Shown one piece after another: positions 63,151-64,000 of a stretch of 64,000 nt of DNA. Position numbers and translations under genes: made by a program. The stretch is taken from NCBI GenBank assembly GCA_034008185.1, contig CM067109.1, positions 37,542,885-37,606,884 on the forward strand, written 5' to 3'. The notes below the pieces were generated by a model. The model made no database searches. It saw nothing but the letters and a program-made list of their open reading frames with translations, and was not told where the DNA came from. Within the stretch, counting starts at the first letter, position 1. Every line of letters begins with the position of its first letter. This DNA comes from Gorsachius magnificus. Its lineage: Eukaryota > Chordata > Aves > Pelecaniformes > Ardeidae.

Positions 63151-63863
63151 AGTTGTGGACATCAGGGGACATCCCTGATGACTGGAAGAGGTCAAACGCC
63201 ATACCCATCTACAAGAAGGGTTCAAAAGAAGACCCAGGAAACTACAGGCCCATTTGTCTTACTTAAATCACTAGGAAAGTAATGGAACAAGTCCTCCTAG
63301 AAACTATTACTAACTAAATGAAGCAGGTCATTGGGAAAAAACAGCCCAGATTTGCCAAGGGCAAATCACACTAGACTAACCTGATCACCTTCTACAACAA
63401 AATAACATCTTCTGTCAACACAGGAAGATCAATAGGTGTTGTTTACCTGGACTTCAGCAAAGCATTTGACACTGTCTTCCTCAGCTTCCTCTTGAGGGAA
63501 CTGGCAAGATACCGATTGAATGGGTGGTCTGCAAAATGGGGAGGAAGTTGGTTAACAGGCTGCACTCAAAGAGTGGTGATCAATGCTTTTTACTCAGGCT
63601 GGCAACCTGTCACAACTGGGATACCCCAGGGCTTGATATGGGGCCCCATTCTGTTCAACATGTTCATAAATGGTCTGGATGTTATTGAAAGCACCCTCAC
63701 CAAGTTTGCTGATGACACCAAACTGCGTGGTGAGCAACACATGTCAGAAGGGAGAGCCATCTTAGAAGAAGACCTGAACAGGATGGAAGAGTGTGCTAGC
63801 AAGAGCAGTATGGAGTTTAACAAAGACAAGTACAGAGTCCTGCACCTGGAACAGAACAACTGA
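63151..63863 (+). pseudogene. CR1 ORF2 reverse transcriptase core
   Basis: The reverse transcriptase copies CR1 RNA into the nicked genome. WKRSNAIPIYKKGSKEDPG and NYRPICLT (63183-63263) open the domain, followed by a TAA at 63264. From 63435 to 63863 the same frame is uninterrupted for about 142 codons: GVVYLDFSKAFDTV (63435-63476, first catalytic Asp block), VTTGIPQGLIWGPILFN (from about 63613), KFADDTKL (about 63701-63724, the F-A-D-D catalytic pair) and MEFNKDKYRVLHLEQNN. The catalytic Asp residues survive. The copy is still dead because of upstream breaks and loss of downstream sequence. Confidence 0.93.
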
Positions 63864-64000
63864 AGAGCCCAGGACAGGCTAGGATCTATGTGTCTGGAGA
63901 ACATGTCCTATGAAGAAAGACTGGAATGGTTAGATCTTTTCTTCCTGGAGAAGAGAAGCCTCAGAGGGAACCTCATCACAGTAATCTGATAGTTAAAGGG
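63864..64000 (+). pseudogene. CR1 ORF2 C-terminal part after an internal deletion
   Basis: After LEQNN and a TGA at 63861, the sequence jumps to NMSYEERLEWLDLFFLEKRSLRGNLI-type wording (about 63900-63985). In a complete CR1, such as the copy at 47.9-48.3 kb, about 300 bases lie between these two points. This indicates an internal deletion, or a short scrambled join at 63864-63895. The element continues past the window end. Confidence 0.75.

Larger units (their letters stand above)
60771..64000 (+). mobile_element. Long CR1 LINE copy (ORF1 to ORF2), runs off window end
   Basis: A plus-strand CR1 begins inside ORF1 and continues through the ORF1 SGNH-esterase-like domain, the ORF2 endonuclease and the reverse transcriptase, then runs past the end of the window. 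At over 3.2 kb it is the longest retroelement copy here. Many frameshifts and stops, a 21-bp tandem duplication and an apparent internal deletion near 63865 show that it is dead. It abuts the minus-strand CR1 fragment head to head. The junction is somewhere in 60755-60785. Confidence 0.92.

Noticed and set aside
1..64000. A complete endogenous retrovirus spanning the two LTRs at 53.5 and 59.3 kb
   Set aside because: The LTRs are of different families, each has its own 5-bp target duplication, and no retroviral gene words lie between them.

Overview
The window is vertebrate nuclear DNA, almost certainly from a bird and probably a neoavian one. It is AT-rich. Its interspersed repeats are CR1 non-LTR retrotransposons with the typical avian 3' end (ATAGAATCAT / TTGGAAGG...TCTAGTCCAACC, with ATTCTATG-type tails) and two LTRs whose terminal sequences I recognise from memory as common bird endogenous-retrovirus LTRs. 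No bacterial, phage or plasmid feature is present, and I cannot place a host protein-coding gene with confidence. It reads as intergenic or deep-intronic sequence.

Layout. 1-16.99 kb: mostly unique AT-rich DNA with one worn CR1 fragment (10.64-10.84 kb), a (TCCA)n microsatellite (15.83 kb) and two weak splice-flanked open segments (6.12 and 15.41 kb) that could be exons but are unproven. 16.99-18.33 kb: a very old plus-strand CR1/L3-like copy, recognisable only as scattered words. 18.3-35.3 kb: unique DNA with simple repeats and some GC-raised blocks. 35.35-35.79 kb: a minus-strand CR1 3' end. 35.8-47.5 kb: unique DNA with a short direct-repeat/hairpin cluster at 40.4 kb. 47.5-48.67 kb: the best-preserved CR1 copy, a 5'-truncated ORF2 whose last ~240 codons are still open, followed at once by an older CR1 3' end (48.80-49.03 kb). 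53.55-54.12 kb: a solo LTR with a perfect 5-bp target duplication and an internal (TAA)n tract. 56.6-57.1 kb: an unrecognised GC-raised block.

59.1-64.0 kb is the most structured part. A minus-strand CR1 fragment (59.14-60.77 kb) is split by a ~1.1-kb solo LTR (59,257-60,356) with the 5-bp duplication TCTCC. It abuts, head to head, a long plus-strand CR1 copy that begins in ORF1 (SGNH-esterase-like domain), continues through the ORF2 endonuclease and reverse transcriptase, and runs off the window end. All of these are defective copies.

No new biological system is evident. The main observations are the relative order of insertions, the internal repeat structure of the 1.1-kb LTR, lesions in the CR1 ORFs, a few candidate exons and some small repeat or palindrome features. 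Repeat family and subfamily names come from recalled consensus sequences and were not checked by any search.
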